64,000 nucleotides of DNA from Chryseosolibacter sp964551035 (GCA_964551035.1 CAZKBK010000003.1:136373-200372), one strand, 5' to 3'; numbered from the stretch's first letter, positions 8,189 through 17,907 are shown. Translations and numbers: made by a program. Notes: generated by a model not told the origin, from the sequence alone.

Positions 8189-9559
8189 GTGATTCAGGAA
8201 GGCGGAAAAATCCTCATGATCGACGATGACGAAGATGTGTTGCTCGCGGCGAAGATGCTGCTGAAAAAGCAAAGCCATCACGTCATCATTGAGAAAAACC
8301 CCAATAAGATCCCATTCTTATTAAACAACGATACCTACGACGTGATCCTCCTTGACATGAATTTCAGCAAGGACATCACGAGCGGCAAGGAAGGGTTCCA
8401 CTGGCTGGGACAAATCCTGGAAAGGGACCCGAATGCCGTGGTGATACTCATCACCGCCTTTGGCGACGTGGAAATGGCCGTGAAGGCGTTGAAGCAAGGC
8501 GCCACGGACTTTATCCTCAAACCGTGGCAGAACGAAAAGTTGGTCGCGACCATTTCCACGGCGATCCGGCTGAAGAAGTCGTATAACCAGGTCGACCGGC
8601 TGAGGAAAGCAAAGGAAATGCTTGAAGAGCAGATCAGCAGGCCCTTTGGCGAGATCATAGGCCAAAGCCCTGCCATCCACGACGTGTTTGCGCTGATCGA
8701 TAAAGTCGCCAAAACCGATGCGAATGTCCTGATCCTCGGCGAGAATGGTACCGGCAAAGAACTGATCGCCCGCGCCATTCACCAGCGTTCCCTGAGAAAG
8801 GACAATAGTTTTGTTTCGGTGGATATGGGCGCGATAACGGAGACATTATTTGAAAGTGAATTGTTCGGACACAAGAAGGGTGCATTTACGGATGCCCGCG
8901 AAGACAGGCCCGGTCGTTTCGAGTTGGCATCCGGCGGCACACTCTTCCTTGACGAAATCGGCAACTTGAGCCTCAGCCTGCAAAGCAAACTCCTAAGCGC
9001 GCTCCAATCACGGCAAGTCACGCGCGTTGGTGCAAACCAGGCGGTCTCCGTCGATATCCGGCTGATTTGCGCCACCAATATGCCGTTGGCAAAAATGGTT
9101 CAGGAAGGTACTTTCAGGCAAGATCTATTGTACCGGATCAACACGGTAGAGATTCATGTGCCGCCCCTGGGCGACCGTGTCGAAGATATACCGTTACTGG
9201 CGGATCACTACCTCAACCACTATGCGAAGAAATATCACAAGGTGGTCGCGCGCATCGCGCCCGAGGCGATGGATAAGCTGAAACGCTACGCGTGGCCCGG
9301 AAACATCAGGGAACTCCAACACGCCATCGAACGCGCCGTGATCATGACCGATTCGGACACCCTGCAAGAGACGGACTTTCTCCTGAGCCGGTCATTGTCA
9401 TCAACCTCGACCGCCAACACATTAAATCTCGACGAGGTAGAAAAGGCAGCAATCGCCAAGGCCTTGCAAATGCACAGCGGAAACATTTCGAAGGCCGCTG
9501 ACGAGCTGGGTCTGACACGCGCCTCGCTCTACCGGAGAATGGAAAAATATGGACTTTAG
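8189..9559 (+). CDS. Sigma-54-dependent response regulator (NtrC family)
   Basis: 456 residues. Three domains are in order: a receiver (about 8-125; IDDDEDV acidic pocket, LLDMNF phospho-acceptor Asp, KPW), an AAA+ sigma-54 activator domain (about 155-390; Walker A GENGTGKE, the GAFTDA sigma-54 contact loop, Walker B GGTLFLDEIG, R-fingers) and a Fis-type HTH (about 415-456, ending ASLYRRMEKYGL). The start is a GTG at 8189 and gives a complete receiver. It activates RpoN promoters when phosphorylated. The following histidine kinase gene overlaps by 11 nt and is its probable partner. The regulon is unknown. Confidence 0.9.
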   Translation: MIQEGGKILMIDDDEDVLLAAKMLLKKQSHHVIIEKNPNKIPFLLNNDTYDVILLDMNFSKDITSGKEGFHWLGQILERDPNAVVILITAFGDVEMAVKALKQGATDFILKPWQNEKLVATISTAIRLKKSYNQVDRLRKAKEMLEEQISRPFGEIIGQSPAIHDVFALIDKVAKTDANVLILGENGTGKELIARAIHQRSLRKDNSFVSVDMGAITETLFESELFGHKKGAFTDAREDRPGRFELASGGTLFLDEIGNLSLSLQSKLLSALQSRQVTRVGANQAVSVDIRLICATNMPLAKMVQEGTFRQDLLYRINTVEIHVPPLGDRVEDIPLLADHYLNHYAKKYHKVVARIAPEAMDKLKRYAWPGNIRELQHAIERAVIMTDSDTLQETDFLLSRSLSSTSTANTLNLDEVEKAAIAKALQMHSGNISKAADELGLTRASLYRRMEKYGL

Positions 9560-10898
9560 GTGGCGATCGCCCGTCATGCCACGGGTCGCAATTTTGTCAG
9601 CAACGATATTTCTTTGCTGCTTCTTTGCTTTCTCCCGTGGCGACTGGTTTTTTTCCTTGCTTTTCCTCGGCGTAAGCGTCTACCAGGTAAAGCTGTTGAT
9701 CGAATACCTCGACCGATCTCACGAAAACATCGCCAACTTCCTCGACTCGATTCAATTCGACGATCTCTCGTACTCGTTCAAGACAGAAAGCGACGATCCG
9801 GTTGTTCAACGGCTGCATCGTGAACTCAACGAGGCCATGATGAAACTCCGGAATTCCCGGCGCGAACGGGATTCCGAATTCCTCTTCTTCAAGAACATTG
9901 TCATGCATGTGGGGATTGGCTTGATCATATTCCGTGAAGACGGCAGGATCGAGATATTCAATAGCGCCGCGCGTCGCCTGATGAAGGTCAATCGGGCCAA
10001 CAACATCCACGACCTCCGCGAAGTGAGCGAAACCCTCGTCAATGTTTTTATGAAACTGAAGACCGGCGGTCGTGAACTTCTCCGCCTAAAGATCGGCGAT
10101 GACCTTTTCCAGCTTTCCATTTATGCCATCGAGCTTACCCTCCGCGGCGAGAACGTAAAACTCATCTCGATTCAAAACATCCAAAGCGAACTGGAGGAAA
10201 AGGAAATGGAAGCGTGGCAAAACCTTGTTCGCGTACTCACGCATGAGATCATGAATTCGGTGACGCCGATTTCTTCGCTGGCCGGAATCCTTGAAGAGGA
10301 ACTCAAGCATCACATGAAGATCTCAGATAAGGCAGAATTCACGGAAGATCAACTGAGTGACATTCACCTTTCGCTGCAAACCATCAGCAAACGCAGTGAA
10401 GGCCTGATCCAGTTCGTACGCGAATTCAGAAGCCTCACCAGCATTCCCAAGCCGCGGCCCGTACAAATCCACGTGAAAAAGCTTTTGGATGAACTGTCCA
10501 TGCTGCACAAAAAGGACCTCATGGAAAGGAACATCCAACTCGATGTATCGATCTATCCCGACGACCTTACCGTCACCGGTGATAAGAACATGATTGAACA
10601 GGTCCTTATCAACCTGTTGCGAAATGCCATGCAGGCCTTTGAGGAGGAGCAGGATAAGAAAATAATCCTGAAGGCGTCGCTGAATGAAAAATCCCGCCCC
10701 GTCATTTCTGTTCGCGACAACGGGACAGGAATCGACCCTGAAGCCCTCGAAAAGATTTTCATTCCATTCTTTACGACCAAGAAGACGGGATCGGGTATAG
10801 GGCTGAGCCTCTCGCGGCAGATCATGCGCCAACACCAGGGCACGCTCACCGTCAAGTCGACCGTTGGTCAGGGAACCGAGTTCTTTCTGCGGTTCTGA
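9549..10898 (+). CDS. Membrane sensor histidine kinase (NtrY/PAS type)
   Basis: 449 residues. Two adjacent membrane segments (about 12-26 and 31-48) leave almost no periplasmic loop, so the input is probably intracellular or in the membrane. A PAS-like region follows (about 110-190, GLIIFREDGRIEIFN). The H-box is LTHEIMNSVTP (phospho-acceptor His), followed by a HATPase_c domain with an N-box (NLLRNAMQAF), DNGTGID and GSGIGLSLSRQIM. It overlaps the sigma-54 regulator gene by 11 nt, which supports a cognate NtrY-NtrX-like pair. Confidence 0.88.
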   Translation: MDFRWRSPVMPRVAILSATIFLCCFFAFSRGDWFFSLLFLGVSVYQVKLLIEYLDRSHENIANFLDSIQFDDLSYSFKTESDDPVVQRLHRELNEAMMKLRNSRRERDSEFLFFKNIVMHVGIGLIIFREDGRIEIFNSAARRLMKVNRANNIHDLREVSETLVNVFMKLKTGGRELLRLKIGDDLFQLSIYAIELTLRGENVKLISIQNIQSELEEKEMEAWQNLVRVLTHEIMNSVTPISSLAGILEEELKHHMKISDKAEFTEDQLSDIHLSLQTISKRSEGLIQFVREFRSLTSIPKPRPVQIHVKKLLDELSMLHKKDLMERNIQLDVSIYPDDLTVTGDKNMIEQVLINLLRNAMQAFEEEQDKKIILKASLNEKSRPVISVRDNGTGIDPEALEKIFIPFFTTKKTGSGIGLSLSRQIMRQHQGTLTVKSTVGQGTEFFLRF

Positions 10899-10918
10899 GA
10901 TCACCATCGACCCTGACA

Positions 10919-11323
10919 CTAGAATTCCAGCCAGGCCACGGTCTCACAAAAGTCAGTCGGCGTTACGTCATAGAGATCGGTAACCGAATAAGTGAGGTCC
11001 ATTTCATTTCCATAAATGACACCAAAGCCTTCGATCTCATAGCCGTTTACCACCTGGTAGGGTATGGTGATCCGCTCTCCATTTAATGTAGCAAATACCC
11101 GCAGGCCGCTCCCATAAAAGTTGTATATAATAATTTCATCGAGATAACTCCCTTTGGCGATGCTGATCGAGTACGATGTGAAACCATCCCAGGTTTCGCT
11201 GTATTCTTCCACTTCATATTGTCCCACAACCCGATCGCGGCGATCAAACTCCGAATCATATTCGTAAAAGGTACAAGACGATACCAACGCGCCCAGTACA
11301 ATGAGAATAAACAGCTTTTTCAT
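10919..11323 (-). CDS. Small hypothetical lipoprotein
   Basis: 134 residues from the ATG at 11323; a longer frame to 11374 adds 17 residues that would spoil the signal peptide. MKKLFILIVLGALVSSC is a clear lipoprotein signal (Cys17). The mature part has alternating beta strands, many Tyr and acidic residues, and ends with a Cys-containing DFCETVAWLEF tail. It looks like a small lipocalin-like or beta-sandwich lipoprotein. No family was recognised. It is convergent with the kinase gene, ending 20 nt from its stop, and is isolated from ftsZ by a terminator. Confidence 0.6.
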   Translation of the reverse strand: MKKLFILIVLGALVSSCTFYEYDSEFDRRDRVVGQYEVEEYSETWDGFTSYSISIAKGSYLDEIIIYNFYGSGLRVFATLNGERITIPYQVVNGYEIEGFGVIYGNEMDLTYSVTDLYDVTPTDFCETVAWLEF

Positions 11324-11387
11324 GGCTTCTAGCGTTGTTTGTTCGAGTAATACAACTTTGAGGCCAAAATTCATCTACCGCGGGGCA

Positions 11388-11420
11388 TAAAAAAAACCTC
11401 CCCACATGGCAGGGAGGTTT
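11388..11420 (-). terminator. Terminator of the dcw cluster (after ftsZ)
   Basis: On the minus strand the stem AAACCTCCC / GGGAGGTTT (9 bp, 9-nt loop) runs into a T-tract (the complement of the A-run at 11388-11396). It lies about 130 nt after the ftsZ stop and before the small lipoprotein gene on the same strand. Confidence 0.8.
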
Positions 11421-11552
11421 AGCTTAAAAAATTTCAGGTACGTCCTACCTGGCTTTTTTAAATAAGCATTCCGGCACCGGCAAAAAATATTTACAACCAA
11501 CAACCACTACGAATGGAGTAAATGAACCAGTCATGCCGGAAATGCTTAGCTC

Positions 11553-13088
11553 TTAGTCCACGTTGTCATGGAGAAATTTGTTATTGCCCAACAACGTGTT
11601 ATCATCATTGAGATTGTACTTGGAAATATAGGGTTCGGAGGAGTGCGGAACGTCCTGCATTTTCACGCCACGCCGCAGATACGCGGGCAGCGACCACTTT
11701 TCGTTGAACTCTTCCTTGGTCATTTCCTGTTTACGGCTTTGCAGTTGTTCCTTCCGCTCGCGCGCCTGCTGCTGAAGGCGTTCACGTGTCGTTCTCAACT
11801 CCATCATACCCTCCTCGTTAATGACCTGGTCGCCGTACTTTTCAGAAACGTCGTCAAAATCGTCTTCATGCCCTGGATGTCGGTCATCTTCATCCCCTGT
11901 ATCGATCTTGTGGAAAGGCCCGGTGAAAACAAATTCCCGTTCCGACGCCGCACCGTCCGGCTGTTCGCCGGGCGTATCCTTCTTCATAAGTTTCGGCTCC
12001 TTGTTTTCGTTAATGGAATTGTCAGCGTTCTGTGGAGTAAACAACCATCCTTGTGACCGGTCCAGTTCGTGCACTTTCTTGTCGTCCTTGGGGGGGTGTG
12101 CGTTCTGGTCGCTGGAAAATCCCGTAGCGATCACCGTCACGCGAATACGGTCTCCAAGTTCGGGATCCACCCCATGGCCGAAGATCATTTCGCCGTCTTC
12201 GCCTGCCTGTTCCTGAATGTACTCGGTGATTTCGGTCAGTTCGTCCATCTGAAGTTCGGCCTCGACACCGGAGATGATCGAAAGTAATATTTTTTTCGCT
12301 CCCATAATGTCGCGGTTGTCGAGAAGGGGTGATGCGAGCGCGCCCTCCGCGGCCTTCTTGGCACGATTATCACCACGGGTTTCCGCGGAGCCCATGACGG
12401 CAGCGCCGGCATTGAGCATCACCGTGCGCACATCCTGGAAGTCGACATTGACGTAGCCCGCGAGGGTGATGATTTCGGCAATGCTCTTCGCGGCAGTCGT
12501 GAGCACATTGTCGGCTTGTGCAAAGGCCTGACCGATTGAAAGGTTTCCGAAAATCTCGCGAAGTTTGTCATTAAGGATAACGAGCACGGTGTCGCAATTC
12601 TGCCGCAAGCCTTCGATACCGTATTCCGCCTGCGACGTTTTCTTTTTGCCTTCAAAGGAGAAGGGCGCCGTGACAATGCCCACGGTAAGGATGTCCATGT
12701 CCTTGGCAATCTTGGCGATGATCGGCGCGGCACCGGTACCGGTTCCGCCACCCATTCCCGCGGTAATGAACACCATCTTTGTGCCGGTGAGCATTTCCCG
12801 GATCTGGTCCTTGCTTTCAAGGGCCGCGTTCTTTCCAACTTCCGGGTTGGCGCCACAACCCAACCCTTCGGTAAGGTTCGCGCCGATCTGCAGCTTATTG
12901 GGTACCGGGCTGGCGTTCATGGCCTGCGCATCGGTGTTACACACGACAAATTCAACATCCTTGATGCCCTGCTTGAACATGTGGTTCACCGCGTTGCTTC
13001 CTCCACCACCTACACCGATCACCTTAATGATAGAGCGGTACAGGTTGTTTTTCGGAATCTCAAATTTGTAGGATCCTGTTTCAAACAT
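11553..13088 (-). CDS. ftsZ: Cell division protein FtsZ
   Basis: 511 residues from the ATG at 13088 (MFETGSYKFE); an in-frame TTG 9 nt upstream is less likely. FtsZ is the tubulin-like GTPase that forms the division ring. The GTP-binding core is complete: GVGGGGSNAV, the tubulin signature GGGTGTG (residues 113-119), NAGAAVMG and GATGFSSD-like T7 region. After about residue 330 comes a long acidic, Gln/Arg-rich linker typical of Bacteroidota, with a short C-terminal peptide ending LHDNVD. It is 25 nt after ftsA and is the last gene of the dcw cluster, followed by a terminator. Confidence 0.97.
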   Translation of the reverse strand: MFETGSYKFEIPKNNLYRSIIKVIGVGGGGSNAVNHMFKQGIKDVEFVVCNTDAQAMNASPVPNKLQIGANLTEGLGCGANPEVGKNAALESKDQIREMLTGTKMVFITAGMGGGTGTGAAPIIAKIAKDMDILTVGIVTAPFSFEGKKKTSQAEYGIEGLRQNCDTVLVILNDKLREIFGNLSIGQAFAQADNVLTTAAKSIAEIITLAGYVNVDFQDVRTVMLNAGAAVMGSAETRGDNRAKKAAEGALASPLLDNRDIMGAKKILLSIISGVEAELQMDELTEITEYIQEQAGEDGEMIFGHGVDPELGDRIRVTVIATGFSSDQNAHPPKDDKKVHELDRSQGWLFTPQNADNSINENKEPKLMKKDTPGEQPDGAASEREFVFTGPFHKIDTGDEDDRHPGHEDDFDDVSEKYGDQVINEEGMMELRTTRERLQQQARERKEQLQSRKQEMTKEEFNEKWSLPAYLRRGVKMQDVPHSSEPYISKYNLNDDNTLLGNNKFLHDNVD

Positions 13089-13113
13089 ATGAATCAATTA
13101 GTGGTTGTACACA

Positions 13114-14418
13114 TTAGTATTCGTTCTTTCCATCCAGGTCATCGATCAACAGGCTCTTCGTCTTGTTGAGGATCTCGTTGAAAAAATTCCTGGACGTAAC
13201 CGTTTTCCTTGCACGTGCGGTCTTGATCGTTTCCCGAGCTTCTTTGTACCGGTCGGCCCGCTCATCCAGCGAGCGGAATCCTGAAAGAACGAGGCCCACC
13301 GCTGTCGCATACATCGGGCTCTTTACGGACTCAATCTTCGTCTTTCCCAGGTGTTCATTAGGATACCCTATTCGCGTGTCCATTCCCGTCATGTACTCGA
13401 CGAGTTGTTTGAGGTTCGCCAACTGCGCGCCACCACCGGTGATCACAATGCCCCCCGCGAGCTTATTTTCAAATCCCGAACTGATGATTTCTGAATGCGC
13501 CATCTCGATGATCTCCTCCATCCGCGCCTGGATGATATTGGCCAGGTTCTTCACGGATATCTCTTTGGCTGCGCGATTGCGAATCCCCGGTATAGATACG
13601 ATTTCATTTGGACTCGCCTCCTCGGCGATCGCCTTGCCAAAGCGGGTTTTGAGTTGCTCGGCCTGTTGGGGCAATACCATCAAGCCTTGTTTGATATCGT
13701 TGGTGACAATGTTTCCTCCGAAGGGTATCACCGCCGTGTGCCGAATGATGTTGTCGTAAAAGATGGCGATATCCGTCGTGCCGCCGCCGATGTCGATCAG
13801 GCAAACACCCGCTTCCTTTTCTTCATCACTCAATACCGCGAGGCTTGAAGCGAGCGGCTCGAGAATCAGGTCCTCAATTTCCAGGCCGGTACGTCGAACA
13901 CATTTGTTTACGTTGTTGATCGCATTGGTCTGAGCCGTAATGATGTGAAAGTCGGCTTCAAGCCGCACCCCCGACATGCCCACCGGCTCTTTAATGCCTT
14001 CTTCATAGTCGACCATGTAGTCCTGGGGCATGACATGGATGATCTGGCTGCCAGGGGGTACAACCATGCGGTACATGTCTTGCGTGAGCCGCTCCACATC
14101 GTCGATGGTGATCTCGTCATCCTTCGAGCCGCGGGTAATTCCCCCATGCTGAATAAAGCTTCTGATGTGCTGCCCGGCAATACCCACATTTACAACCCCG
14201 ACATCGATGCCGGCCTGGTCACCGGCTTCTCGTATGGCCTTCTCGATGGCATACACGGTCTTGTCTATATTGAAGACAATGCCCTTGACAACGCCTTCGG
14301 ACTCCGCTTTGCCCATGCCGAGCACCTCCAGCTTGCCAAATTCATTCTTCCGGCCGACGATCGCACAAATCTTGGTTGTGCCTATGTCGAGCCCGACTAC
14401 GATTTTCTCCTGTTCCAT
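13114..14418 (-). CDS. ftsA: Cell division protein FtsA
   Basis: 434 residues. This actin-like ATPase tethers FtsZ to the membrane and recruits late division proteins. The N-terminal VGLDIGTTKICAIVG phosphate-1 loop, the LIDIGGGTTDIAIF phosphate-2 motif and the GGIVITGGGAQLANL adenosine motif are all present. The C-terminal region (about 390-434, FFNEILNKTKSLL) is a plausible amphipathic membrane-targeting helix. It is immediately upstream of ftsZ. It is separated from ftsQ by a 231-nt gap that contains an unusual heptad-repeat pair. Confidence 0.96.
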   Translation of the reverse strand: MEQEKIVVGLDIGTTKICAIVGRKNEFGKLEVLGMGKAESEGVVKGIVFNIDKTVYAIEKAIREAGDQAGIDVGVVNVGIAGQHIRSFIQHGGITRGSKDDEITIDDVERLTQDMYRMVVPPGSQIIHVMPQDYMVDYEEGIKEPVGMSGVRLEADFHIITAQTNAINNVNKCVRRTGLEIEDLILEPLASSLAVLSDEEKEAGVCLIDIGGGTTDIAIFYDNIIRHTAVIPFGGNIVTNDIKQGLMVLPQQAEQLKTRFGKAIAEEASPNEIVSIPGIRNRAAKEISVKNLANIIQARMEEIIEMAHSEIISSGFENKLAGGIVITGGGAQLANLKQLVEYMTGMDTRIGYPNEHLGKTKIESVKSPMYATAVGLVLSGFRSLDERADRYKEARETIKTARARKTVTSRNFFNEILNKTKSLLIDDLDGKNEY

Positions 14419-14454
14419 GGTTGTAAATATTTGAAAGTGGTTGTTGCTAAAGCT

Positions 14455-14483
14455 AGGTACGAGATACGAAGTACGAGGTACGA
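14455..14483 (+). repeat. Heptad repeat, left arm (period 7, CGARGTA)
   Basis: The + strand reads GGTA, then CGAGATA, CGAAGTA, CGAGGTA, CGA: a strict 7-nt period. It is the inverted counterpart of the right arm at 14615-14647 and lies 37 nt upstream of ftsA. Confidence 0.75.
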
Positions 14484-14614
14484 TGCCGCATCCTTCAAAA
14501 CGCGCCGGACATTCTCTTTTTCCATCATCATTCCGATATCTTTCATTACACTCGTTTTTCTCCTTTTTTCTCCGGGTCGCCCGCTCGCTCTTCCTATCTC
14601 GTTCCCCCCACCCC

Positions 14615-14647
14615 CTACGTACCTCGTACCTCTCACCTCGTACCTCG
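14615..14647 (-). repeat. Heptad repeat, right arm (period 7, CGAGGTA)
   Basis: Read on the minus strand: CGAGGTA, CGAGGTG, AGAGGTA, CGAGGTA, CGTAG. It begins 3 nt after the ftsQ stop. With the left arm it could fold into a hairpin with a pyrimidine-rich loop of about 130 nt in the ftsQ-ftsA transcript. No open reading frame of note lies between the arms. Confidence 0.75.
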
Positions 14648-14649
14648 CC

Positions 14650-15414
14650 CTACTCTGCCACAATTTGCCCTGCGAACTCAAGACTGACCCTGTCGTATGT
14701 ATTCCATCCGACGCGGGGAACGATCTCTTTATAGAAGATCATTAGTTTCCGAAATTTCAGCGCCACGTCGTCGGGGTATCCAAATTCGATCACCTCGTCT
14801 CCTACCTGGGCAAACATCCGGATGCGGCCCTTTCCGTCCACGTTAAGCTCCGTAATTTGTGCATTCCAAAACTCATCGGCCCGGATCCAATCGATCATTG
14901 CCTTCAATTGCAAACCCAGCGGATCGTCCTGCACATGTTGTTTGCGTAGTAATCCTTTCACATAGGATCCGGTCAGGAGCATTACGCGTGACGTAAACCG
15001 TTCCGACACGGGCATGATGGTACCATCTTCAGCAATGTAGCCGTCGGGACCGTCGCTCCGCATCATGCGCGCAATGGGTCTTCTCAACTCCACATTCACA
15101 GTGATGTTACCCTTGAGGTCGCTGTACAGTTCGGCATCACGGATAAAAGGATCGCGTTTGATCCGCTCCTCCAGCGTTTTCAGATTGAGGGCATCGACGC
15201 CTACGCCAATCAGGTTCCGTTGGTCGACCTCCATCAATTTCAATATATCGGCTTCCTCCACAAAGTAGTTAGCTTCGCTGTTGATGATCCGCACGTTAAT
15301 GTCGCGCACGGCGAGATCGGCTTTCGACCGCTCCGTAAAGGCAATGAGCCCAAACACCACCACCAGCACGGCGGCGACTTTCAACTCACGTCTGATGTTG
15401 ATCTTAAACGCCAT
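14650..15414 (-). CDS. ftsQ: Cell division protein FtsQ/DivIB-like
   Basis: 254 residues, single-pass inner-membrane protein of the FtsQBL divisome complex. A short cytoplasmic N-terminus (MAFKINIRRELK) precedes one membrane segment (about 12-27). A POTRA-like region follows (about 37-110; VRIINSEANYFVEEADILKLM, then LEERIKRDPFIRDAELYSDLKGNITVNVELRRPIA). The rest is a beta-rich periplasmic domain. It overlaps murC by 11 nt. Identification rests on size, topology, the POTRA motif and position between murC and ftsA. Confidence 0.88.
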   Translation of the reverse strand: MAFKINIRRELKVAAVLVVVFGLIAFTERSKADLAVRDINVRIINSEANYFVEEADILKLMEVDQRNLIGVGVDALNLKTLEERIKRDPFIRDAELYSDLKGNITVNVELRRPIARMMRSDGPDGYIAEDGTIMPVSERFTSRVMLLTGSYVKGLLRKQHVQDDPLGLQLKAMIDWIRADEFWNAQITELNVDGKGRIRMFAQVGDEVIEFGYPDDVALKFRKLMIFYKEIVPRVGWNTYDRVSLEFAGQIVAE

Positions 15415-16798
15415 ATTTTCGTTTCAACATTTTCCGAATCGGTTCCACCAATGTATCGATATCGCCAGCGCCTACCGTTGTGAGCACGTCCACGTCCAGA
15501 TGCTCCAGTTTTTGAAGTAAATCCAATTTATTACAACGCATTTTTACCGGGCTGGATACATCCTTTAGGATCATATCCGCATCCACACCGGGTATGGGAA
15601 GTTCTCGCGCGGGATAGATGTCCATCAGCAACAACTCATCGGCGAGGCTCAGGCTCTTCGAGAAACCCGGCGCAAAATCCCGGGTCCGGGAGAACAGGTG
15701 CGGCTGAAAGATCACCGTCAGTTTCCGCTGCGGGTACATCGACCTCATGGAAGTGAGGAAGGCTTCGATCTCCGTGGGATGATGTGCATAATCGTCGACG
15801 TAGACGACGCGGTTTGACTTCACCACAAATTCAAACCTGCGCTTGACGCCGGTGAACGACTCCAATGCTGTTTTAATGGCGGGCATTTTTACGCCACAGT
15901 GGTGGGCCGCAACGGACGCGGCAACTGCGTTCTCAATGTTATGAAAACCGGGGACGCCGAGCTTAATATGCTCGACCTTTCCAAAACCATGGAGGTCGAA
16001 TTCAAAAAATCCGCTCTTTGCTTTGATATTGCCGGCAAAAAATTGTCCCCGGCTCATGCTGTAAGTATTTTTTGTCACATGTTCGATGTCGGCCGCGAGT
16101 TCTTCCGCGACGGACTCGTGGATCACGAGGTATCCTCCCTTGTCGATCTGTTTAATGAAGTCCCGGAAGGAGGTGATCACGTGTTCATGGCTTCCATAAA
16201 TGTCCAGGTGATCCGGATCGGCCGACGTCACAATGGCTACATGCGGGAACAACTTGAGGAACGAGCGATCAAACTCATCCGCTTCGGCCACCGCGATGGT
16301 CCGATCCCCGGCCTTACCGTTCATTACCAAATTTGACGCGTAGTTTGTCGTGATCCCACCCAGGAAGGCAACCATGTCCTTGCCAGCTGTTTTGAGAATG
16401 TGGGCAACCATCGACGAAGTTGTCGTCTTGCCATGGGTGCCGGCAACCGCCACGGTTGTATACGCTTTTGAAATCAAACCCAGCACTTCCGACCGTTTCG
16501 CGATCACATAGCCCTGCTCATTGAGGAAGGTGTATTCCTTATGATCTGCTGGAATCGCAGGCGTGTAAACCACTAACGTACCGCTTTTGTGATCGCGCAC
16601 CGCGTCAGGAATGTTGTCGACCGCGTCGTCATAGTGAATAGCCATGCCTTCCGCCTCGAGTGCCGTGGTTAGCATTGTTTTGGTCCGGTCATAGCCGTAG
16701 ATCCTTGTTCCTGTACCCGCGAACCAACGCGCAAGCGCACTCATTCCGATCCCCCCGATCCCCAGAAAATAGACAATATCGTATTCGTCAATCCTCAC
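15404..16798 (-). CDS. murC: UDP-N-acetylmuramate--L-alanine ligase MurC
   Basis: 464 residues. It adds L-Ala to UDP-MurNAc using ATP, the first Mur ligase step, in the cytoplasm. The N-terminal dinucleotide-like fold has FLGIGGIGMSALARW. The ATP loop is AGTHGKTTT (residues 119-127), followed by EADEFDRSF and the HHPTEIEA segment conserved in MurC. The start overlaps murG by 4 nt and the end overlaps ftsQ by 11 nt, so it is embedded in the operon. Confidence 0.96.
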   Translation of the reverse strand: MRIDEYDIVYFLGIGGIGMSALARWFAGTGTRIYGYDRTKTMLTTALEAEGMAIHYDDAVDNIPDAVRDHKSGTLVVYTPAIPADHKEYTFLNEQGYVIAKRSEVLGLISKAYTTVAVAGTHGKTTTSSMVAHILKTAGKDMVAFLGGITTNYASNLVMNGKAGDRTIAVAEADEFDRSFLKLFPHVAIVTSADPDHLDIYGSHEHVITSFRDFIKQIDKGGYLVIHESVAEELAADIEHVTKNTYSMSRGQFFAGNIKAKSGFFEFDLHGFGKVEHIKLGVPGFHNIENAVAASVAAHHCGVKMPAIKTALESFTGVKRRFEFVVKSNRVVYVDDYAHHPTEIEAFLTSMRSMYPQRKLTVIFQPHLFSRTRDFAPGFSKSLSLADELLLMDIYPARELPIPGVDADMILKDVSSPVKMRCNKLDLLQKLEHLDVDVLTTVGAGDIDTLVEPIRKMLKRKYGV

Positions 16799-17907
16799 GA
16801 TCCAAGGAGTTTTTCAATTTCGTTAACGATGTCTTCCGTCGCATGGGGTTTGGCAAGGGTCCTGATGTTTCCAGCGAGCCGGTTTGCGCGTTGCTCATCA
16901 AACAATAGCTTAAGGGACTCGTCGACGAGATCCCGTCGCGCATCCCGGTCGGCCACCAATAAGGCCGCGTCCTTCTCCACGAGTGCCATCGCGTTCTTCG
17001 TCTGATGATCCTCGGCCACATTTGGTGAAGGCACCATGATGACGGGCTTTGCTGCGATGCAGAGTTCTGACACGGCCAGGGCACCCGAGCGGGAGATCAC
17101 CACATCCGCAGCGGCATAGGCAAGGTCCATCTCTTTTACAAAGTCCTGCAGCCTGATCTTTCGAAGGTCGTATCGCGCGAGTTGTGCGCGACAGGTGTCA
17201 TAATAGCCTTTGCCGGTCTGCCAGATCACCTGAACGCCTGCGTCGATAAGTTTTTCAACACCCATGAGGATGCTCTCATTGATGGTTCTGGCGCCAAGAC
17301 TTCCACCGATCACCAGCAGAGTTTTCGTCTGTAGGTCAAAGCCAAAATGTGTCCTTGCCTTCTCCCGCTTGCTATCGATGGAGAGGATGTCTTTCCGGAC
17401 GGGATTTCCCGTAAGGACAATTTTCTCTTTTGGAAAGTATTTTTCCATCCCGTCGTAGGCAACGCATATGCGGCTCGCCTTCTCGGCAACTTGTTTGTTC
17501 GCCAGTCCGGCGAAAGAGTTTTGCTCTTGTATCACAGCCGGGATACCAGCACGGGTGGCGGCAATCATGATCGGTCCGCTCGCAAATCCGCCTGTACCCA
17601 CCACGGCGTGGGGCCGGTAACGCCTGATGATGACCAATGCGCGGAGGTAGCTCATCAGCAACTTGATGGGGAAAAGCAGGTTGGACAAGGTGAACTTGCG
17701 CTGGATACCGCTGATCCAAAGTCCCATGATCCGGTATCCGGCCTCGGGAACGCGCGTCATTTCCATACGTCCTTTGGCGCCGACGAAAAGGATCTGCGCG
17801 TCCTGATGCCGTTCGCGAAACGCGTTCGCAATGGCAATGGCCGGGAAGATGTGCCCGCCGGTACCCCCTCCGCTAATGATAAGGCGATATGGTTGTTGTC
17901 CGCTCAT
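16795..17907 (-). CDS. murG: Undecaprenyldiphospho-muramoylpentapeptide beta-N-acetylglucosaminyltransferase MurG
   Basis: 370 residues. It transfers GlcNAc from UDP-GlcNAc to lipid I, giving lipid II, on the cytoplasmic face of the membrane. The GT-B fold motifs are clear: SGGGTGGHIFPA (residues 12-23), GGFASGPI, QEQNSFAGLANK, GGSLGART and the UDP-GlcNAc-binding SRSGALAVSEL. It overlaps ftsW and murC by 4 nt on each side. Confidence 0.96.
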   Translation of the reverse strand: MSGQQPYRLIISGGGTGGHIFPAIAIANAFRERHQDAQILFVGAKGRMEMTRVPEAGYRIMGLWISGIQRKFTLSNLLFPIKLLMSYLRALVIIRRYRPHAVVGTGGFASGPIMIAATRAGIPAVIQEQNSFAGLANKQVAEKASRICVAYDGMEKYFPKEKIVLTGNPVRKDILSIDSKREKARTHFGFDLQTKTLLVIGGSLGARTINESILMGVEKLIDAGVQVIWQTGKGYYDTCRAQLARYDLRKIRLQDFVKEMDLAYAAADVVISRSGALAVSELCIAAKPVIMVPSPNVAEDHQTKNAMALVEKDAALLVADRDARRDLVDESLKLLFDEQRANRLAGNIRTLAKPHATEDIVNEIEKLLGS

